Assembly (NCBI RefSeq): GCF_025515305.1
Contig: NZ_JAOPHT010000004.1
Location: forward strand, 186,001-250,000
DNA from: Roseicyclus sediminis
Lineage (GTDB): Bacteria; Pseudomonadota; Alphaproteobacteria; Rhodobacterales; Rhodobacteraceae
Length of the DNA: 64,000 nt
Direction: 5' to 3'
The notes under the pieces were generated by a model that made no database searches, was not told the origin of the DNA, and saw only the letters and a list, made by a program, of their open reading frames with translations. A program made the translations under genes and the position numbers. Below, piece after piece: positions 44,092 through 53,136 of the stretch (position 1 is the first letter of the stretch; the number at the start of each line of letters is the position of its first letter).

Positions 44092-45186
44092 TCAATGCCG
44101 TTCGTTGTCGAGCGCGTGGAACTCCGCGCGGTAGGGCCGCGCCGAGGGCGGCAGCTCCTTCCTCAGGTAGTAACCGGGCTCCCGCCTCTGGCGCAGCATC
44201 GCGCCGATCATCTCGCGGTAGCCGTCGAGGATGGAGGTGTTCGCCGCCGGCAGATCGTCGCGGATCAGCGCGTGAAGCTTCGGCAGCGCGTGGTAGGGGA
44301 CCATGGGGAACATGTGATGCTCCACGTGGTAGTTCATGTTCCAGTAGATCCAGCGGCTGACCGGGTTCATGAGCACCGTTCGAGAGTTGAGCCGATGGTC
44401 GAGCACGTCCTCGGCAAGCCCTCCGTGCTGCAGAAGGCCGGTCAACACCATGTGCCAAGTCCCGTAGATGCGCGGCCCCCCGATCAGCATCAGCGGCAGA
44501 AGCGACCATGTGGCGAGCGCAAGGGCGACCGCCAGGACATGGATCGCCACGAAGGCCCGCGCCCAGGCCACGGCCTTGGGCAGCTCCGCCTCGGGAATGT
44601 AGTCCCGCTCGGCCGGGCCGAACCGGCCCATGGCGTTGCGGGCGAGGATTGCGAAGTGCTGGAACACGTCGGGGATCCCGATGAAGGCCAGCGCCTTCCG
44701 GGCGAGGTCCGGCGGGCGCATCACCGCGATCTCGGGGTCGCGGCCGACGATGATGGTGTCGGTGTGATGGCGCGCATGGCTCCAGCGCCAGCTGACGGGG
44801 TTTCGCATGACCATGAAGCTTGCCAGTGCGTAGACAGCGTCGTTCATCCAGATCGTGCGGAACGCGGTGCCGTGCCCGCATTCGTGCCAGCGCGAGTCGC
44901 AGGCCGAGCCGTAGAGGACGCCGTAGACCGCCCAGAACGGCACGGTCCACCATGTGCCCCAGGTGGCGATCCCGCCACCCGCGCACAGGATCAGGAGGCC
45001 GATCCAGATTGCCGTGTCGCGGATCGCGGGGCCATCGGTGCGGCGCATCAGGTCCTTCATGACCTTGCGCGGCACGTCGGAATGATACCACTCGGCCGAG
45101 GCAAGCCCCGCCTCGACCGCGTGGCGCGCCTCGGGGCCCGTCAGGCTGTAGTCGCGGGGCGTTCGTGTGATTTCCGCCAGTGCCAT
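44092..45186 (-). CDS. Membrane fatty-acid-desaturase-type di-iron oxygenase
   Basis: A 364-aa membrane protein of the fatty acid desaturase/hydroxylase superfamily. The three His clusters are HECGH (101-105), HARHH (137-141) and HVEHH (287-291), which bind two irons. Several hydrophobic helices lie between them. The pairing with a Rieske ferredoxin is unusual for a lipid desaturase and suggests hydroxylation or demethylation of a small molecule. The ATG at 45186 is preferred; an ATG at 45249 (or TTG at 45258) in frame would add a basic leader. It is divergent from the second LacI gene. Confidence 0.8.
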   Translation of the reverse strand: MALAEITRTPRDYSLTGPEARHAVEAGLASAEWYHSDVPRKVMKDLMRRTDGPAIRDTAIWIGLLILCAGGGIATWGTWWTVPFWAVYGVLYGSACDSRWHECGHGTAFRTIWMNDAVYALASFMVMRNPVSWRWSHARHHTDTIIVGRDPEIAVMRPPDLARKALAFIGIPDVFQHFAILARNAMGRFGPAERDYIPEAELPKAVAWARAFVAIHVLAVALALATWSLLPLMLIGGPRIYGTWHMVLTGLLQHGGLAEDVLDHRLNSRTVLMNPVSRWIYWNMNYHVEHHMFPMVPYHALPKLHALIRDDLPAANTSILDGYREMIGAMLRQRREPGYYLRKELPPSARPYRAEFHALDNERH

Positions 45187-45267
45187 CGTGTCGCTCGTGC
45201 CTCCCGTCACCCGCGAACCAGCCGGACCATGACGGCGCGAGTCGGACATTGAAGTCAATCGGCTTTG

Positions 45268-45380
45268 TTGAGGTGAAATGATGTATTGCCACCAAATGGC
45301 ATGGATTCGGCCATGTTTTTCTTGGCAACGATCAACCCTTGACGCGGTCTGCCATCGCGGAAAACATCAAAATACCTCAA
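45268..45380. promoter_or_regulatory. Divergent control region with nested dyads between desaturase and LacI genes
   Basis: TTGAGGTGAAATGATG (45268-45283) and CATCAAAATACCTCAA (45365-45380) form an interrupted inverted repeat, 12 of 16 positions complementary, with one arm near each gene. Between them lies a 15-bp palindrome TGCCACCAAATGGCA (45287-45301). Either could bind the LacI protein encoded on the right. Confidence 0.55.
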
Positions 45381-45392
45381 GGAGGAGCGCGC

Positions 45393-46400
45393 ATGTCCCC
45401 CACGCTCGCGGATGTGGCCCGGGAGGCCGGGGTTTCTACGGCGACGGTGGACCGGGTTCTGCACGACCGGCCCGGCGTCTCGATGAGGATGCGCGCGCGC
45501 GTCCTCGGCGCGGCGCGGCAGATCGGCTACCTGCCGGATGCGGACGTGGCGCCGATCCGCCCGGTGCGCCTTGCGGCGCTGCTCCCGGCGGGAACCAATG
45601 CCTTCATTGCCGATCTCGCCGCGCATCTGTCCGAGGAGGCGGCGCGGCGCGACGGTGTGGCGCTCAGGATCGAGCGGACGGCAAGCCTCGATGGCGGCGA
45701 GATGGCCGAGCGTCTCATGGCCCTTCAGGGCCGCGTCGAGGGGATCGCGGTCGTGGCCGTGAACCACCCCGGCGTGCGCGAGGCGCTGCGCAGGCTGGAT
45801 CTGGCGGGCGTGCGTGTGATGACGCTCGCCTCGGACATTCCGGATGCGCCGCGGCTTGGCTACGTCGGGATCGACAACGGGCAGTCGGGCCGCCTGGCGG
45901 GCCTGATGATCGGTCGGTTCCTCGGCCCCGGCGCGCGGGGCAAGGTGGCGTTGTTCGCGGGCACGCTCGCCTATCGCGGCCACCAGGAGCGCGAGATGGG
46001 CTTTCGCCAGATCCTCGCCGAGGAGTTTCCGGGGCTGGAGATCGTCGAGTTGCGCGAAAGCCGGGAGGATCGTGACCGCGCCGAGGCCGAGACGCTTGCC
46101 CTTCTGCACCGTCATCCCGACCTTGCCGCGATCTACAACGCGGGCGGCGGGACCATGGGGATCGCACGGGGCCTGCAGGCCACCGGCCGCGCGCGCGAGG
46201 TGGTCTTCGTCGCCCACGACGCCACGGCGGAGAAGACCGCGCTTCTGCTCGACGGGACGCTCGACGCGGTGATCGACCAGGATGCGCGGGCCGAGGCGCA
46301 CGAGGCGCTGTCGCGGCTGAGCGCCGAATTGCGGGGCGCGGTGCACGTGCCGAACCCGCCGCGATTGCAGCTCATCCTGCGCGAGAACCTGCCCGGCTGA
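45393..46400 (+). CDS. LacI-family regulator divergent from the desaturase operon
   Basis: A 335-aa LacI-type protein with HTH TLADVAREAGVSTATVDRVLHDRPGVS at the N-terminus and a periplasmic-binding-protein-like sensor (GYVGIDNGQSGRLAGLMIGRFLG, AIYNAGGGTMGIARGL). VDRVL in place of VSRAL is typical of a subset that senses polyols, sugars or purine-like ligands. GGAGGAGCG precedes the ATG at 45393. It is divergent from the desaturase-Rieske-PanB-SDR operon across dyads that could be its operators. The regulator ends 3 bp before the convergent glycosyltransferase gene. Confidence 0.87.
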   Translation: MSPTLADVAREAGVSTATVDRVLHDRPGVSMRMRARVLGAARQIGYLPDADVAPIRPVRLAALLPAGTNAFIADLAAHLSEEAARRDGVALRIERTASLDGGEMAERLMALQGRVEGIAVVAVNHPGVREALRRLDLAGVRVMTLASDIPDAPRLGYVGIDNGQSGRLAGLMIGRFLGPGARGKVALFAGTLAYRGHQEREMGFRQILAEEFPGLEIVELRESREDRDRAEAETLALLHRHPDLAAIYNAGGGTMGIARGLQATGRAREVVFVAHDATAEKTALLLDGTLDAVIDQDARAEAHEALSRLSAELRGAVHVPNPPRLQLILRENLPG

Positions 46401-46403
46401 GCC

Positions 46404-48065
46404 TCAGCCTTCGCAGGGCGCGTCGGGGGCGGCGACGCCCGGGGACACGAACAGGCGCAGGTGGACGGGCCGTCCGTTGGTATAGTCGTTGCCCCGGATC
46501 TCGGTCAGGTCCGGCACCCCCGGCGGGGCCTCGACCCCCTCGGGCAGAAGCGCGGGATCGATCCACGCGGCCCGTCCCTCTCCCTCGGCAAGCCAGGCAA
46601 GCGCCGCCCCGGCGTCCGTCAGCCGCGTGTCCGTGCCGAACTCGAAGACGACGCTGGGTGCGGAATGCCCGGCCACGGCGGGCGGGCTGTCGAGGCACGA
46701 AAGCCGCGCCATCGCCTCGCCCATCCGCGGCGTGACCCAGAAGTCGCGGGCGGCCGGCAGGCTGACCGCGGTCAGGGTCCAGGCCATGACGATGCCGGCC
46801 GCGGCGAGCGCCGCCGTGCCGCGCCCCGCCTGCCCGCGGTAGAAGAGCACCGCGCCGGCCAGCGCCAGCCCGACCAGCGCGATGCCGCCGAGCGTGGCCA
46901 CGGGCGACAGGCCGTCGCCATAGGCGATCGGCGCGCCGATCGCGATGACGGCAAGCAGCGTGGTTCCCACGGCCAGCCCCGCGGCGCCTGCATGCGCGGC
47001 CCAGCCGCGGAACCGGGTTTCGCCGTCGATGAGCGAGACCAGCGGTACGGCGGCCAGCAGCATGAGCGCGGGATAGACAGGCAGCGTGTAGTGGATGAGC
47101 TTGGTCCAGATCGCCTCGAACACTATCCAGGTGGGCACGATCCAGCCCAGGAGGAACGCGCCCTCCGCCGTCCGCTTCATCCGCCAGCCGGTGACGACGG
47201 CCAGCGGCAGGAGCAGCGTCCAGGGCCAGAACGTGCCCCAGACGAACAGGAGGTAGAGGCCGGGCGGCATGCCGGAATGCTCGCCCGTGGCCGCGATCTT
47301 CTCGGCCATGTCGCCGCCGACGGACGCGGTCAGGAAGGCGCCCTCGGTCCGGATCATGATGGCGATGAACCACGGAAGTGCGAGAAGCAGCATCCAGGCG
47401 AGACCCGGCAGGGGGCGCAGTCGCTTCAGCCAGGCGAGGCTCCGGCCGCTCGCGGAGACCCAGAGCGCTGCGGTCAGGACCGGCAAAAGGATGATCGGGC
47501 CCTTCACCAGCAGCCCCGCGGCGATGGCCGTCCAGAACACCGCCGGTACGCCGATGCCCCGAACCGGCCCCAGCCAGGCCCGCGCCATGGCCCCCATCGC
47601 CAGCACCACGGTCAGCAGAAGCGTCGCGTCGGTCTTGGCCGTCCGCGCCTCGGCCGAGAGCATGTAGACGGTCGCCAGCATCACGCCCGACAGCACCGCC
47701 GCCCGCCGCCCGACAAGCGGCGTGCCCGCCCAGATCAGCGCCAGCGCGGCCAGCGCGCCCATGAGGTAGGAGGGCAGGCGATGCGGCCAGATCTCGTTGG
47801 TGCCGGTCAGGCCCGTCAGCTCCAGCACCGCGGCCTGCATCCAGTAGACGCCCACGGGCTTCACATGCCGCGCGCCTTCCTGGAAGCGGATGTCGACCCA
47901 GTCGCCGGTCTCTGCCATCTGGCGGCTGGCCTGCGCATAGCGTGCCTCGTCGCGGTCCTGCACCGGCAGCTCCGCGAGGCCCACCGAGAAGCTCAGGAGT
48001 GCCAGCAGCAGCACCCAAAGCGGTGCGAGCCGTGTCAGCAGGTTCGGGCTCGCCGCGTCGGGCAT
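46404..48065 (-). CDS. ArnT-like membrane glycosyltransferase (GT83/GT39 type)
   Basis: A 553-aa integral membrane protein with about 12 hydrophobic helices. The N-terminal DRDEARYAQASRQMAETGDWV and the following KPVGVYWMQAA are the hallmark of ArnT-like polyprenyl-phosphate sugar transferases. ArnT moves aminoarabinose or other sugars onto lipid A or the envelope. The gene forms a three-gene unit with the LAB_N protein and a GT2 enzyme that could charge the lipid carrier. The transferred sugar is not determined. Confidence 0.85.
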   Translation of the reverse strand: MPDAASPNLLTRLAPLWVLLLALLSFSVGLAELPVQDRDEARYAQASRQMAETGDWVDIRFQEGARHVKPVGVYWMQAAVLELTGLTGTNEIWPHRLPSYLMGALAALALIWAGTPLVGRRAAVLSGVMLATVYMLSAEARTAKTDATLLLTVVLAMGAMARAWLGPVRGIGVPAVFWTAIAAGLLVKGPIILLPVLTAALWVSASGRSLAWLKRLRPLPGLAWMLLLALPWFIAIMIRTEGAFLTASVGGDMAEKIAATGEHSGMPPGLYLLFVWGTFWPWTLLLPLAVVTGWRMKRTAEGAFLLGWIVPTWIVFEAIWTKLIHYTLPVYPALMLLAAVPLVSLIDGETRFRGWAAHAGAAGLAVGTTLLAVIAIGAPIAYGDGLSPVATLGGIALVGLALAGAVLFYRGQAGRGTAALAAAGIVMAWTLTAVSLPAARDFWVTPRMGEAMARLSCLDSPPAVAGHSAPSVVFEFGTDTRLTDAGAALAWLAEGEGRAAWIDPALLPEGVEAPPGVPDLTEIRGNDYTNGRPVHLRLFVSPGVAAPDAPCEG

Positions 48066-48080
48066 CCGGTCACCGCGGCG

Positions 48081-48443
48081 CTATTGCGCGGCCGGGCCCG
48101 GCCGGTGCACCGCGTCGGCCTCGGCCGCTTCGGCCAGGCGGTCGGCGCGGCGGACCTTGCGGATCAGCACGAGGTTGCGGGTATAGACGATGAGGCCCAT
48201 CGACTGGCCGAGGATGAAGACCACGTCCTGCCGGTAGATCGCGTAGGACAGGAGCATCGCGCCCCCCACGATCGAGAGATACCAGAAGGCCACCGGTACG
48301 TAGGACCGCCCGGCGCGCTCCGATGCGATCCACTGCACGATGAAGCGCATCGAAAAGGCGATTTGCGCCGTGAGGCCGAGGACGACCCACCAGAACTCCA
48401 CCCAGCTGTCGATGGAGAGGAAGGCGAAGATGCTTTCGGTCAT
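48081..48443 (-). CDS. Lipid-A-disaccharide synthase N-terminal-domain (LAB_N) membrane protein
   Basis: A 120-aa protein with three to four transmembrane helices matching the LAB_N domain: FWWVVLGLTAQIAFSMRFIVQWIASERAGRSYVPVAFWYLS, then YRQDVVFILGQSMGLIVYTRNL. Members are membrane subunits linked to lipid A or undecaprenyl-phosphate sugar modification. It overlaps the GT2 gene by 4 bp and is followed by the ArnT-like gene 15 bp later. Their combined pattern suggests envelope glycolipid modification. Confidence 0.87.
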   Translation of the reverse strand: MTESIFAFLSIDSWVEFWWVVLGLTAQIAFSMRFIVQWIASERAGRSYVPVAFWYLSIVGGAMLLSYAIYRQDVVFILGQSMGLIVYTRNLVLIRKVRRADRLAEAAEADAVHRPGPAAQ

Positions 48444-49258
48444 GACTGCCTTTCCGCGCCGCCGTTCGGGGCGTCAATCGTCGTGTCCTGCGGGCCGAGC
48501 CTGCGGCGGCGCCGGATCAGCCAGGCGACGCCGAGAAGGTCGCTGAAGCCGACGACCGCCCTGCCGAAATTGGTGTATTTCGAGCGCCCTGCAACCCGCG
48601 GCCGGTGCGAAACATCGACATGCGCCACCTGCCAGCCGTCGCGCTGAAAGAGTGCGGGCAGGAACCGGTGCATGTGATCGAAGGCGGGCAGGGCCAGGAA
48701 GGCATCGCGGCGGAATGCCTTGAGCCCGCAGCCGGTGTCGCGCGTCCCGTCCTTCAGGAGCCATCCGCGCAGCGTGTTCGCAGCGCGCGAGGCCAGGCGC
48801 TTGGGCAGGGGGTCGTTGCGGCGCTTGCGCTGGCCCGCCACGAGGCCGAGACGCTCGGGCGCACCGGCGGCCAGCAACGGGGCGAGCACCGTTGGGATTT
48901 CCTCGGGCGGGTTCTGCCCGTCGCCGTCCAGCGTGCAGATCAGCGGTGCGCGGGCCGCGCGCACGGCGTCGTGGACCGAGTGCGACTGGCCTGCGGGCCG
49001 CGCATGGGTGACGATGGTCACCGGCAGGCCCGGATGCGCCTCGGCGAAGGCCCGGAGCGCGGCGCCCGTGCCATCGCGTGAGCCGTCATCGGTGACGCAG
49101 AACTCGAAAGGCCCGATCGGGGTGGCGGCGATGCGGCAGGCCTCGAGAAGTTCGGCCGCCGTCTCGCCCTCGTCCAGCATCGGGATCACGATGGCGAACC
49201 GCGGTGCCGTCTCGCGGTCCGCGGCGTCTTTGCCGTGTTCGCTCTGTGCGCTGGTCAT
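48440..49258 (-). CDS. GT2-family polyprenyl-phosphate glycosyltransferase
   Basis: A 272-aa GT-A enzyme with FAIVIPMLDEGETAAELL, FCVTDDGSRDGTGAAL, TLDGDGQNPPEEI (metal motif) and DTGCGLKAFRRDAFLAL, typical of ArnC/dolichol-phosphate-mannose-synthase-like enzymes. It lacks the C-terminal transmembrane domain of some members, and the LAB_N neighbour may anchor it. It should transfer a sugar from a nucleotide donor to a polyprenyl-phosphate carrier for the ArnT-like enzyme. The ATG at 49258 has no strong ribosome site. Confidence 0.85.
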   Translation of the reverse strand: MTSAQSEHGKDAADRETAPRFAIVIPMLDEGETAAELLEACRIAATPIGPFEFCVTDDGSRDGTGAALRAFAEAHPGLPVTIVTHARPAGQSHSVHDAVRAARAPLICTLDGDGQNPPEEIPTVLAPLLAAGAPERLGLVAGQRKRRNDPLPKRLASRAANTLRGWLLKDGTRDTGCGLKAFRRDAFLALPAFDHMHRFLPALFQRDGWQVAHVDVSHRPRVAGRSKYTNFGRAVVGFSDLLGVAWLIRRRRRLGPQDTTIDAPNGGAERQS

Positions 49259-49350
49259 ACCAAGGGTCGCAGTCCGGGCCGGTTGGCGGGGGTTTATGCC
49301 GAATGCCGCGGGGAGGAAAGCCGTTTCCCCGTGACCTCGCGTCGTCGGCT

Positions 49351-50757
49351 TCAGCTTGCGTAGCGCGTCGTGCCGCGGCGCCGTTCGTCCAGCGGTTCGG
49401 TCAACACCATGGCGTTGTGCGCGCGCTGATCGCAGTTCACCCGCGGGCAGATGCGGCAGTTGATGCCGATGGGTACGGGGTGCGACTGACCCGCGCGAAG
49501 GTCCTCGGCATAGCCGATCTGGCCGACGTGCTCGACCGCGCAGCCCATGGCCACGGCGAGGCGCACGTCCTGTGCGTGGCGGGTGACGCTGGGGCGGTCC
49601 ACCGTGCGGGCGAAGACGAAGAACTGGCTCGTGTCCGGCATCTCGACGAATTGCGGCACGATCCGGCCGGGTGTTCGAAACGAGGTGTGCACGTCCAGGC
49701 GCGGACAGGCGCCGCCGTACTCGGCCAGGTGGAAGTCGGTGGCGTTGAACCGCTTGGTCACGTTGCCGGCCTTGTCGATCCTGAGGAAGAAGAACGGCAC
49801 CCCCTGCGCGCCCGAGCGCTGCAGGGTGGTGGCGCGGTGGCAGGCCTGTTCGAAGCTGACGCCGAAGCGGGTTGCGAGGTGGTCGAAGTCGTATTTCGTG
49901 GCCAGCGCCTCGGCGAGGTAGGGCCCGTAGGGCATGAGGACGGCGGCCGCGAAATAGTTCGCCAGCTCCACCCGGCACCGCGCGAGCCCATGGGCGTCGG
50001 GGATGTTGGACTGGGCGAGAAGGCCGTCGAACAGCGCCCGGTTCTCGATCAGCCCGGCGACATGAACCAGCTGGAAGACCCGGTTGGGGTGGTCGAGCGC
50101 CTCGGACAGAAGGACCTCGCGCCGGTCCTCGTCGTATTGGCGCAGCGTGTCGGGCATCTCGTCGATCCGCACGAGGCGAACCCTCAGGCCCAGCCGGTCC
50201 CGGAGCAGCGTCTTGACCTCGGCATAGACGTCGTCGGGCGCGACGTTGCGGCCATCCCAGAACCGTTCGGCGGCCCCTTCCAGCGCCTCGAAATGGTTGT
50301 GGTGACGGCGGAAGTAGTTGTGAACGGCCGCCTCGGGGGAGGTGGTCAGAAGCGCGCCGTTGGCATCGCCGCCCGCCGCCATCGTCATCAGCTGGTCCGA
50401 CGCGGCGAGCCATGCGCCGTGCAGTTTCAGGAAGGCGGAGACGAGATCCGGACTGTGGATCTGGGCGGCGCGCAGCTGCGGCAGGTCCGGCCGGTCGCCG
50501 TCGAAGAGCGTGTCCTGCAGCACGGCGCGCAGGTCGGCGAGAACCGAGGTATCGTCATCCTCCGCGATATCGCGCCAGTCGACGCCGTAGACCTCGAAGA
50601 GCTTCAGGAGCACGGGCACCGAGACGCTGCGCTCGTTCTTTTCCAGAAGGTTCACGTAGGACGTAGAGATGCCGAGGGCGCGGCCCATGTCGGCCTGGGT
50701 TTGCCCCTGCTCCAGCCGAAGGCGGCGCAGGCGGGGTCCGATGAAGGTTTTCAGCAT
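49351..50757 (-). CDS. ScfR-family HTH regulator of C2/C3/C5 acyl-CoA metabolism
   Basis: A 468-aa protein with an XRE HTH at residues about 5-60 (LRRLRLEQGQTQADMGRALGISTSYVNLLE), an IrrE-like region that includes RCRVELANYFAAAVLMPYG, and a Cys-rich C-terminus (CRICPRVNC). This is the short-chain fatty-acyl-CoA regulator (ScfR) family, which includes PccR of Rhodobacter and RamB of corynebacteria. It is divergent from sgaA-mcl-mtkAB-meh-mct, so it is the likely regulator of this operon. The ATG at 50757 is preferred to a GTG at 50781. The probable ligand is an acyl-CoA intermediate. Confidence 0.85.
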   Translation of the reverse strand: MLKTFIGPRLRRLRLEQGQTQADMGRALGISTSYVNLLEKNERSVSVPVLLKLFEVYGVDWRDIAEDDDTSVLADLRAVLQDTLFDGDRPDLPQLRAAQIHSPDLVSAFLKLHGAWLAASDQLMTMAAGGDANGALLTTSPEAAVHNYFRRHHNHFEALEGAAERFWDGRNVAPDDVYAEVKTLLRDRLGLRVRLVRIDEMPDTLRQYDEDRREVLLSEALDHPNRVFQLVHVAGLIENRALFDGLLAQSNIPDAHGLARCRVELANYFAAAVLMPYGPYLAEALATKYDFDHLATRFGVSFEQACHRATTLQRSGAQGVPFFFLRIDKAGNVTKRFNATDFHLAEYGGACPRLDVHTSFRTPGRIVPQFVEMPDTSQFFVFARTVDRPSVTRHAQDVRLAVAMGCAVEHVGQIGYAEDLRAGQSHPVPIGINCRICPRVNCDQRAHNAMVLTEPLDERRRGTTRYAS

Positions 50758-50914
50758 ACCACAGCATCCCGTATATTTCACAAATTTACAGAATCTATAG
50801 CATGTAAATTCTCGCGTTTACAGCAGGACCCGGAAGCGTTTCGCGATTCCCGCATCTCGTGCGCATGGTCACTCCAAGCCAGAAGGCGCCGCTGCGGCGA
50901 GGAGGAGTGCTTCG
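50758..50914. promoter_or_regulatory. Regulator-sgaA divergent control region with TTTACA/TGTAAA half-sites
   Basis: This AT-rich 157-bp spacer holds an 8-bp inverted repeat, AATTTACA (50783-50790) and TGTAAATT (50803-50810), separated by 12 bp. A third half-site, TTTACA (50817-50822), lies 8 bp beyond TGTAAA. The set looks like operators for the ScfR-type regulator. Confidence 0.65.
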
Positions 50915-52117
50915 ATGAAAACCGGCCAGACCCACCTGTTCATTCCCGGGCCCACCAACGTGCCAGACGAGGTGCGCCGCGCCATGAACGTCGGGCAGGA
51001 GGACATGCGCGCCCCCGATTTCGGCGACCTGACGCTGGGCCTGTTTGCCGACCTCAAGCGGGTCTTCCGCACCGAGACGGGGCAGGTCTTCATCTTTCCC
51101 GGCTCCGGCACCGGCGCCTGGGAGGCCGCGATCACCAATACGCTGAACCCCGGCGACAAGGTCCTGATCGCCCGCTTCGGCCAGTTCTCGACCCTCTGGG
51201 CGCAGATGGCCGAGCGTCTGGGGCTGAACGTCGAGATCATCGACGTCGCCTGGGGCGCGGGCGTGCCCGTGGCGGAGTTCGAGCGCCGTCTCGGCGCCGA
51301 CACGCACGACGAGATCAAGGCGGTCTTCGTGACCCATAACGAGACGGCGACCGGCGTCACATCGGACATTGCCGCCGTGCGCCGCGCGCTCGACAGCTGC
51401 TTCCACGACGCGCTGCTCTTCGTCGACGGCGTCAGCTCCATCGCCTCGATCGACTTCCGCATGGACGAATGGGGCGTCGACCTCGCCGTGACCGGTAGCC
51501 AGAAGGGCCTGATGTGCCCCGCGGGTCTCGGCATTCTCGGGGTCAGCGAAAAGGCGATGGAGGCGTCGAAGAGCGCCACCATGCGCCGCGCCTATTTCGA
51601 GTTCTCCGACATGGCGAACATGAACGCGGGCGGCTACTTCCCCTACACGCCGCCGACGCCGCTTCTGCGCGGCCTGCGCGCCTCGCTCGACCGGCTCTTC
51701 CGCGAGGGCCTGGACGAGGTGATCGCCCGCCATGCGCGGCTGGCCGAGGGCATCCGCCGCGGCATCCATGCCTGGGGCCTCGACCTCGTGGCGGAACACC
51801 CCTCGCTCTATTCCGACACGGTCTCGGCCATCCGCACGCCCGAGGGGGTCGATGCCCGGGACGTGCTGCGCATCGCCTACGAGGAGATGAACACGAGCTT
51901 CGGGTCGGGCCTCGCGCGGCTGAACGGACGCGTCTTCCGTATCGGGCATCTGGGCGACTTCAACGAGGGAATGGCGCTGACAGCGCTCTCGATGGCCGAG
52001 ATGGCGCTCTGGCGGGCGGGCGCGGAGGTGCCTTTCGGCGCCGGCGTGGCGGCGGCGCAGCGGTTCTATACCGGCGCTGCCTCGGCCAATCCCCAGCTCC
52101 GGCTCGCGGCCGAGTAA
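50915..52117 (+). CDS. sgaA: Serine-glyoxylate aminotransferase
   Basis: A 400-aa class V PLP aminotransferase that converts serine and glyoxylate to hydroxypyruvate and glycine in the serine cycle. The N-terminus (LFIPGPTNVPDEVRRAMNV), PGSGTGAWEAAITN, FVDGVSSIASIDFRMDEWGVDLAVTGSQKGLMCPAG (the Lys forms the Schiff base) and RIGHLGDFNE are characteristic of SGAT. GCGAGGAGGAG lies upstream of the ATG at 50915. It heads the operon that carries malyl-CoA lyase and malate thiokinase, and this linkage supports serine-cycle rather than photorespiratory use. Confidence 0.92.
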   Translation: MKTGQTHLFIPGPTNVPDEVRRAMNVGQEDMRAPDFGDLTLGLFADLKRVFRTETGQVFIFPGSGTGAWEAAITNTLNPGDKVLIARFGQFSTLWAQMAERLGLNVEIIDVAWGAGVPVAEFERRLGADTHDEIKAVFVTHNETATGVTSDIAAVRRALDSCFHDALLFVDGVSSIASIDFRMDEWGVDLAVTGSQKGLMCPAGLGILGVSEKAMEASKSATMRRAYFEFSDMANMNAGGYFPYTPPTPLLRGLRASLDRLFREGLDEVIARHARLAEGIRRGIHAWGLDLVAEHPSLYSDTVSAIRTPEGVDARDVLRIAYEEMNTSFGSGLARLNGRVFRIGHLGDFNEGMALTALSMAEMALWRAGAEVPFGAGVAAAQRFYTGAASANPQLRLAAE

Positions 52118-52142
52118 CCGACTTAAAACAAGGAAGAATCCC

Positions 52143-53084
52143 GTGTCTCACACGCTTCACCCGCTCCGGCGGCAACGGCTGCATCGTTCCGAACTGGCCG
52201 TCCCCGCATCGAACCCGACCATGGTCGAGAAGGCCGCCGACAGCGACGCCGACGTGGTGTTCCTCGACCTCGAGGATGCCGTCGCGCCCCCCGAGAAGGA
52301 CCAGGCGCGCAAGAACGCGATCGAGGCGCTGAACGACATCGACTGGGCGGGCAAGGGCAAGACGGTCTCGGTCCGGATCAACGGGCTCGACACCCACTAC
52401 ATGTACCGCGACGTCGTCGACATCATGGAGAAGGCCGGCGACCGGGTGCACACGCTGCTGGTGCCCAAGGTCGGTGTGCCGGCGGACCTCTACATGGTGG
52501 AGGCGATGGTCAACCAGATCGAGCAGGGCTGCGGGCTGGAGACGCGCGTGGGGCTGGAGGCGCTGATCGAGACGGCGCTCGGCATGGCGAACGTGGAGGC
52601 CATCGCCCAGTTCGGCGGTCGGCTTGAATGCCTGCATTTCGGTGTCGCGGACTACGCCGCCTCCATGCGGGCGCGGACGGTGAACATCGGCGGCCTGAAC
52701 CCCGACTACCCGGGCGACCAGTGGCATGCGTCGATCACGCGGATGGTCGTCGCCTGCCGCGCCTATGGCCTGCGTGCCGTGGACGGGCCCTTCGGCGATT
52801 TCTCGGACCCCGAGGGTTACAAGGCCGCCGCGCGCCGCGCCGCCGCCCTCGGCTGCGAGGGCAAGTGGGCGATCCACCCCAGCCAGATCGCGCTCGCCAA
52901 CGAGGTCTTCAGCCCCCCCGAGGCGGAGGTGACCCGCGCCGAGCGCATCATCGAGGAACTCAGGAAGGCCGAGGCGCAGGGCAAGGGCGCGGCCAGCCTC
53001 GACGGCAAGATGATCGACGCGGCCTCCGAGAAGATGGCCCGCAACGTGATCGACATGGCCAGGGCGATCGCCGCCAAGGCCTGA
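52143..53084 (+). CDS. mcl: Malyl-CoA/citramalyl-CoA lyase
   Basis: A 313-aa CitE-like lyase (GTG start at 52143). [68 protein letters not shown] and [25 protein letters not shown] match the serine-cycle MclA group. It splits malyl-CoA to acetyl-CoA and glyoxylate. Homologues also cleave citramalyl-CoA to acetyl-CoA and pyruvate, which would serve the meh and mct genes downstream. The loop after IGGLNPDY is shorter than in the methylotroph enzyme as I recall it. Confidence 0.9.
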   Translation: MSHTLHPLRRQRLHRSELAVPASNPTMVEKAADSDADVVFLDLEDAVAPPEKDQARKNAIEALNDIDWAGKGKTVSVRINGLDTHYMYRDVVDIMEKAGDRVHTLLVPKVGVPADLYMVEAMVNQIEQGCGLETRVGLEALIETALGMANVEAIAQFGGRLECLHFGVADYAASMRARTVNIGGLNPDYPGDQWHASITRMVVACRAYGLRAVDGPFGDFSDPEGYKAAARRAAALGCEGKWAIHPSQIALANEVFSPPEAEVTRAERIIEELRKAEAQGKGAASLDGKMIDAASEKMARNVIDMARAIAAKA

Positions 53085-53136
53085 GAACACGCGGCGCCGG
53101 AGGAGGGCGCCGCGAAACCCAAGGGAGGACCCCGAC

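Noticed and set aside
46461-48647. A long plus-strand open frame opposite the ArnT-like gene
   Set aside because: Gly/Arg/Gln-rich with no family match; the minus-strand membrane protein has clear family motifs.
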